From: JALVIU01 sp964462295
GTDB taxonomy: Bacteria > Atribacterota > JALVIU01
Direction: 5' to 3'
NCBI GenBank assembly: GCA_964462295.1
Contig: CAYWXH010000001.1
Coordinates: 1-64,000, forward strand
Length of the DNA stretch: 64,000 nt
Below, piece after piece: positions 60,024-64,000 of the stretch (positions are counted from its first letter, which is position 1; every line of letters begins with the position of its first letter). A program made the translations under genes and the position numbers. The notes under the pieces are model-generated. The model was given only the letters and a program-made list of their open reading frames with translations. It did not search any database and was not told where the DNA came from.

Positions 60024-60806
60024 ATGGGAAAGGTAGAGAATAAGATTACTTTACTCACTGGAGCTGGTAGAGGGATAGGAAGGGCGATAGCAGAAAAATT
60101 TGCAAAAGAAGGGGCAATAATGATTCTTTGTGATATAGATGAAGAGGCACTATCTGAAACCTTAGAAATAGTAAAGAAATATTCCCCTTCCTCTTTGAGC
60201 CATGTGCTTGATGTAACAAAGGAAGATATGGTGAATAATGTAGTAAAAGATGTGATAGAAAAATTTGGAAAAATAGATATCCTTCTTAATAATGCAGGGG
60301 TCTCTACAATGAATCATTTCTGGGAACTTGCAGAAAAAGAATGGGATTTTAATATGAATGTAAATGCAAAAGGGGTATTTTTTGTAACAAAAGCAGTGGC
60401 GCCTTATATGATGAAGCAGAAAAAAGGAAAAATTGTTACTACTGCTTCAATGGCAGCAAAATTGGGTGCACCATTACTTGCCCATTATTCTGCATCAAAG
60501 TTTGCAGTACTGGGATTTATGCAGGCAGTTGCTAAGGAACTTGCACCATATGGTATAAATGTAAACTCTGTGTGTCCAGGTTTTGTGAAAACGAGTATGC
60601 AGGATAGAGAAGTAGTATGGGAGGCAAAGCTAAGAGGAATAGATGATCCAGAAAAGGTAAGGGAAGAGTACATAAAGATGACTCCTTTAGGAAGGCTTTG
60701 TTATCCAGAAGATGTAGCGAAGGTAGTCCTGTTTTTGGCATCAGAAGATGCAGATTTTCTCACAGGACAGGCAATAAATGTAACAGGAGGTGTCTGTGTA
60801 CACTAA
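60024..60806 (+). CDS. Short-chain dehydrogenase/reductase
   Basis: The 260-residue NAD(P) enzyme has the cofactor loop TGAGRGIGRAIAEKFAKEGA, ILLNNAGVSTM, and the catalytic Ser in ASMAAKLGAPLLAHYSASKF with the Y-x-x-x-K pair. The acidic residue after the second strand (CDIDEE) favours NAD over NADP. PLGRLCYPEDVAKVVLFLAS is typical of classical SDRs that oxidise polyols or sugars. It overlaps the IMPase gene by 11 bp. Confidence 0.92.
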   Translation: MGKVENKITLLTGAGRGIGRAIAEKFAKEGAIMILCDIDEEALSETLEIVKKYSPSSLSHVLDVTKEDMVNNVVKDVIEKFGKIDILLNNAGVSTMNHFWELAEKEWDFNMNVNAKGVFFVTKAVAPYMMKQKKGKIVTTASMAAKLGAPLLAHYSASKFAVLGFMQAVAKELAPYGINVNSVCPGFVKTSMQDREVVWEAKLRGIDDPEKVREEYIKMTPLGRLCYPEDVAKVVLFLASEDADFLTGQAINVTGGVCVH

Positions 60807-61572
60807 ATTAAAGGATGTAATGATTGAGGCTGCAAAGAGGGCAGGTGCAGAACTAAAGGAGTATTTCAAGACGAGAGAATTTAAAGTTACTCAAAAAAGC
60901 ATGAATGCAGACCTTGTTACAGAGGTAGATAAAAGGGCTCAAGATATAATAATTAAGATTTTATCAGATAAATTTCCTAAAATTCCTATCATAGCAGAGG
61001 AGAAGAAGAATATAGAGGCTGATACTGCATTTTATGTAGACCCCTTAGATGGAACATTAAATTTTGTACATGGTTTTGGTATGTTTGCTGTATCTATTGG
61101 ATATTGGGAAGATAATATACCGAAAATAGGTGTGGTTTATAATCCAATATCTAAAGAATTGTTCTGGGCGATTAAAGGAGAAGGGGCATACCTAAATAAT
61201 AAGAAGATACATGTATCAGACATATCTTCTTTGAGAGAAAGTATGCTTATTACAGGATGGCCATATGACAGAAGCTATCTTCCAAAAGTAATTAAGAGTG
61301 TAGAAAAAGCCCTAAATAATGCTCAAGAAATCAGGTCTTTTGGTAGCTCTGCCCTTGAGTGTTGTTATGTGGCAGAAGGAACCTTTGATGGTTATTGGGA
61401 ATGGGGTCTTTCTCCATGGGACCTCGCAGCGGGGATAGTTATATTACAGGAAGCAGGCGCTATTGTTACTGATATAGAGGGGGCGGATTTTTCCCTTTCG
61501 AAGGGTGATATATTATGTGCTACCCCAGGTCTACATAAAGAACTATTAGCTATGTTTAAGGTGGGAAAATAG
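60796..61572 (+). CDS. Inositol-monophosphatase-family phosphatase
   Basis: The 258-residue metal-dependent phosphatase has AEEKKNIEAD (first Glu motif), YVDPLDGTLNFVHGFGMFAV, and SPWDLAAGIVILQEAGAIVT, the three-metal site of the IMPase superfamily. Members hydrolyse inositol phosphate, other sugar phosphates, fructose bisphosphate or PAP. The GTG at 60796 lies 5 nt after AGGAGG; a GTG two codons earlier overlaps the ribosome site. Because it lies in a sugar-importer operon, a sugar or polyol phosphate substrate is likely. Confidence 0.9.
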   Translation: MYTKLKDVMIEAAKRAGAELKEYFKTREFKVTQKSMNADLVTEVDKRAQDIIIKILSDKFPKIPIIAEEKKNIEADTAFYVDPLDGTLNFVHGFGMFAVSIGYWEDNIPKIGVVYNPISKELFWAIKGEGAYLNNKKIHVSDISSLRESMLITGWPYDRSYLPKVIKSVEKALNNAQEIRSFGSSALECCYVAEGTFDGYWEWGLSPWDLAAGIVILQEAGAIVTDIEGADFSLSKGDILCATPGLHKELLAMFKVGK

Positions 61573-61574
61573 CT

Positions 61575-62411
61575 ATGAAAATGAAAAAATTAGACAAAGA
61601 AGGTAGATATTGGAACATAGCTGCACACATAATACTTATAATTTTTTCACTTATAATACTATTGCCGCTTTTATGGACTCTTAGAACAAGTTTTGCTACA
61701 GATGTTATTGCATATGAAATTCCCCCTAAATTAATATTTCCACCAACATTGAAGAATTACATTTTATTATTTAAAGAAAATAATTTTGCCCTGAAGTTTT
61801 TTAATAGTTTTACTGTAGCCTTACTTTCTACTTTAATTTCTATTCCTATAGCGGCTTTAGGAGGGTATGCCCTTGCCAGATATAATCCTGGGGGAACAGT
61901 TTCAAGATTTCTTATTATAGGTACTCAAATGCTTCCACCTATAGTTTTAATATTACCACTTTTTGCTATATTTTCTACAATACACTTGTTAAATACAAGA
62001 ATTGGCCTAATAAGTTCATATATGGCATTTAATCTACCATTTTTGGTGTGGATTCTTATGGGGTTTTTTGAAGGTATACCTAAAGAGCTAGAGGAAGCCG
62101 CCCTTATCGATGGGGCATCCAGATTAAAATCGTTTTTTGCTGTGGTATTTCCTATTGCTGCACCAGGGGTTATGTCTGCGGGAGTTTTAAGTTTTATTAT
62201 GTGTTGGAATGAGTTTTTATTTGCTTTAGTTTTAACAGGTGCAGAGACAAGTACTATTCCTGTGGCACTTGCTGCCCTTCAGACCCAAAGAGGTGTGCTT
62301 ATTGGAAAGCTTTCAGCAGGAGTAGTTCTTGCCAATTTACCTATAGTAATAGTTTCTTTCTTTATTCAAAAGTATCTTGTCAGAGGTTTGAGTTTTGGGG
62401 CTATTAAATGA
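61575..62411 (+). CDS. Sugar ABC transporter permease, MalG type
   Basis: The 278-residue protein has six spans. LSLIILLPLLWTLRTSFATD-like residues open it, and the EAA loop is EEAALIDGASRLKSFFAVVF near residue 174. The C-terminus ends YLVRGLSFGAIK. It is unusual that MalG precedes both the binding protein and the MalF-type permease in this operon. It begins 2 bp after the IMPase stop. The 84 bp before the next gene contain an AAGGAGG-like stretch and no convincing ORF. Confidence 0.92.
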   Translation: MKMKKLDKEGRYWNIAAHIILIIFSLIILLPLLWTLRTSFATDVIAYEIPPKLIFPPTLKNYILLFKENNFALKFFNSFTVALLSTLISIPIAALGGYALARYNPGGTVSRFLIIGTQMLPPIVLILPLFAIFSTIHLLNTRIGLISSYMAFNLPFLVWILMGFFEGIPKELEEAALIDGASRLKSFFAVVFPIAAPGVMSAGVLSFIMCWNEFLFALVLTGAETSTIPVALAALQTQRGVLIGKLSAGVVLANLPIVIVSFFIQKYLVRGLSFGAIK

Positions 62412-62495
62412 AGAAAAAGGAGGTGGGGTCTTAAAAAATAACCATTTGTATATGTTTTTACTGTATCTTTAAAATTTGCATATGGAGGTGCTTAA

Positions 62496-63773
62496 ATGTT
62501 GAGGAGGTTGTGGATTTCTATCTTTATTATTGGCATGCTTCTTTTATGGGCAAGTGTAGGATTTTCAGGTGTAACTCTTAAAGCTTTGATGGAAGATGTA
62601 CCAGAGACAAGAATTATAGAAAAACTTCTTCCTGATTTTGAAGCAAAAACTGGTATAAAAGTACAATTTGAAATAGTTCAATATTCTGATATGCATGCAA
62701 AACTTGTCCCTCAGCTTATGAGTCCAAATTGTCAATATGACTTCTTAGAGGTTGATAATTATTGGGCAGGTGAGTTTCCAGCTGCTGGTTGGCTATTGGA
62801 TCTTGGTAAATATGTAAAAAAGGATAATTTTGATATTTCTGTGTATCTACCTTCTATGCTAAAGATGGTGGGATACTATAAGAATAAGTTATACATGATT
62901 CCTATGTATAACTACGCCATGGGCCTTATATATAGAAAAGACCTTTTGAATAATCCTGAGTTAAAGGAAAAATGGAAAAAAGAATATGGTACAGAACTTG
63001 CATTACCCAATAGTGTGGAAGGTTATGTAAAACTTGCTGCATTTATGCAGAAAAATGCAGGGGTATACGGTTCTGCTATGCAGGCACAACGTGGTGATCC
63101 AATAGTAATGGAGTGGTGCAACTATCTCTTCTCTGTGGGTGGCGATTTTTATGATGAGAATTGGAAACCTATTATAAACAATGACAAAGGAATAAAGGCA
63201 GTAGAGCTTTATAAAAAGGCCTTAAAGGAGGCAGCACCTCCTGGAGCATTATCTTTTAATCTTGATGATTCTTTTAGAGTTATGTCTCAAGGTAAAGCAT
63301 TTAGTATGATTACATACAACTGGATGCTTGCACAACTTGATGATCCAAACTCCTCTAAGGTTGCAGGAAAGGTAGCGCTTGCTCCAATGCCTGGTGGAGT
63401 AGGTTTAAATGGTGGATGGGGATGGGCTATACCTAAGAATTCTGCTCACAAAAAAGAGGCATGGGAGTTTATAAAATGGGTTGAATCATTTGATATTGCT
63501 AAAAAAAGAGCTTTGGCAGGGGGTGCACCTACAAGGGTTGATATATTCCACGATAAAGATGTTCTTTCTAAATACCCATGGTATAAAGATGTAGAAAAAC
63601 TTCTTGCAAAGGCAAAACCTGTTCCTGAATTCCAGTATAGTGCACAAATGATAGAAGTTACAGGAAGAGAGCTTTCCCTTGCATGTGCAGGGCAAAAAGA
63701 TACCAAAAAGGCATTAGACAGAGTGGCAAAAGAACTTGCAAAACTTGCAAAACAGGCAGGGCTTAGTAAATAA
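62496..63773 (+). CDS. Sugar ABC transporter substrate-binding protein (family 1)
   Basis: The 425-residue protein has a signal peptide (MLRRLWISIFIIGMLLLW, cut near VGFSG), followed by VTLKALMEDVPETRIIEKLL, then YDFLEVDNYWAGEFPAAGWL and GGWGWAIPKNSAHKKEAWEF, typical of sugar-binding proteins. Ligand unknown; a polyol or sugar acid is possible given the IMPase and SDR. It is 84 bp after malG and its stop shares a base with the following malF ATG. Unlike the other importer loci here, no hairpin follows it. Confidence 0.92.
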   Translation: MLRRLWISIFIIGMLLLWASVGFSGVTLKALMEDVPETRIIEKLLPDFEAKTGIKVQFEIVQYSDMHAKLVPQLMSPNCQYDFLEVDNYWAGEFPAAGWLLDLGKYVKKDNFDISVYLPSMLKMVGYYKNKLYMIPMYNYAMGLIYRKDLLNNPELKEKWKKEYGTELALPNSVEGYVKLAAFMQKNAGVYGSAMQAQRGDPIVMEWCNYLFSVGGDFYDENWKPIINNDKGIKAVELYKKALKEAAPPGALSFNLDDSFRVMSQGKAFSMITYNWMLAQLDDPNSSKVAGKVALAPMPGGVGLNGGWGWAIPKNSAHKKEAWEFIKWVESFDIAKKRALAGGAPTRVDIFHDKDVLSKYPWYKDVEKLLAKAKPVPEFQYSAQMIEVTGRELSLACAGQKDTKKALDRVAKELAKLAKQAGLSK

Positions 63774-64000
63774 TGAAAAAGACATATTCTCTTGAATTAC
63801 AAGAAAAGATAGCAGGGTATGGATTTTTGGCTCCTACAGTGGTCGTTTTGGCTGCTGTAGTAGCCTTTCCTCTTATATATTCTTTGGTTGCAAGTTTTTA
63901 TGCCTATACTTTTGTTACCCCTGGATTTCATTTATTTGTAGGTTTTCAAAACTACCTAAATGCTTTAAGTGATTCTTACTTTTGGAATTCATTGATTGTA
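63773..64000 (+). CDS. Sugar ABC transporter permease, MalF type (partial, runs off the window)
   Basis: The ATG at 63773-63775 overlaps the preceding stop (TAATG). The 76 visible codons encode MKKTYSLELQEKIAGYGFLA, then a first membrane span (APTVVVLAAVVAFPLIYSLV) and the periplasmic start FVGFQNYLNAL, the standard MalF N-terminus. The remainder lies beyond position 64000. It completes the importer with the MalG and binding protein. Confidence 0.88.
   Translation, partial: MKKTYSLELQEKIAGYGFLAPTVVVLAAVVAFPLIYSLVASFYAYTFVTPGFHLFVGFQNYLNALSDSYFWNSLIV

Overview
The window is AT-rich DNA (roughly one third G+C by eye) from a bacterium. AGA/AGG arginine codons dominate, proteins are rich in Lys, Glu and Ile, and genes are packed tightly with many 1-30 bp overlaps. 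FtsEX sits with an EnvC-type factor, a CtpA protease and a YibQ-type deacetylase, and there are TTT, TRAP-TAXI and several sugar ABC importers that use soluble binding proteins. Together this suggests an anaerobic, probably thermophilic, organic-acid- and sugar-using diderm such as members of Dictyoglomota, Caldisericota, Atribacterota or Synergistota. I cannot fix the phylum from sequence alone. I found no rRNA, tRNA, CRISPR array, transposase or phage gene.

Layout. 1-262: decayed intergenic repeats. 0.4-6.6 kb (minus): tRNA-thiolation enzymes MnmA and a second PP-loop protein, EamA and MFS transporters, a YghO-like acetyltransferase-fold protein and a LysR regulator. 6.9-11.0 kb (plus): a phosphate/polyphosphate cassette of PiT permease, DUF47 partner, a secreted protein and a cytosolic protein that both look CYTH-like, and an exopolyphosphatase. 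11.0-14.1 kb: TctC-TctB-TctA carboxylate importer. 14.2-20.3 kb: FtsE-FtsX-EnvC-CtpA-YibQ and a CCA/poly(A) nucleotidyltransferase. 20.3-29.3 kb: a complete histidine operon, hisZ-G-D-C-(HAD)-B-H-A-F-IE, followed by birA. The HAD protein is a candidate for the otherwise missing histidinol-phosphatase.

29.3-36.6 kb: a HpaI-type aldolase (minus), then a sugar locus with an ABC importer whose MalG gene carries a -1 frameshift at a T6 run, a PfkB kinase, a sucrose-synthase-like GT4 enzyme and a DeoR regulator. The promoter of this locus carries five helically phased 10-bp repeats. 36.6-40.5 kb: MazG-like hydrolase and a divergent copper locus with CsoR and a SHOCT protein on one side and DUF302, a Met/Cys/Lys-rich peptide and a CPH-type CopB ATPase on the other. 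Two matching CsoR operators lie between them. 40.5-43.7 kb: a small ORF, a cobalamin riboswitch with terminator, and btuFCD. 43.7-51.5 kb (minus): methylglyoxal synthase, an EF-hand-like protein, a TRAP-TAXI importer and a second sugar ABC importer.

51.7-56.7 kb (plus): the housekeeping block ffh-rpsP-khpA-rimM-trmD-rplS-lepB-rnhB-yraN. 56.7-58.2 kb (minus): patatin-like phospholipase and a zinc-ribbon Nudix hydrolase. 58.4 kb to the end (plus): a DeoR-controlled locus with BtpA-family protein, SDR dehydrogenase, IMPase-family phosphatase and a third sugar ABC importer in the unusual order MalG-binding protein-MalF; the last gene runs off the window.

Recurring themes. Strong sigma70-type promoters (near-consensus hexamers, mostly 17-bp spacing) are easy to see. 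At four genes the -10 box ends only 5-7 nt before a start codon, which suggests leaderless transcripts. Four of the five importer binding-protein genes are followed by a strong hairpin before the permease gene. Both DeoR loci carry 10-bp-phased repeats over their promoters.
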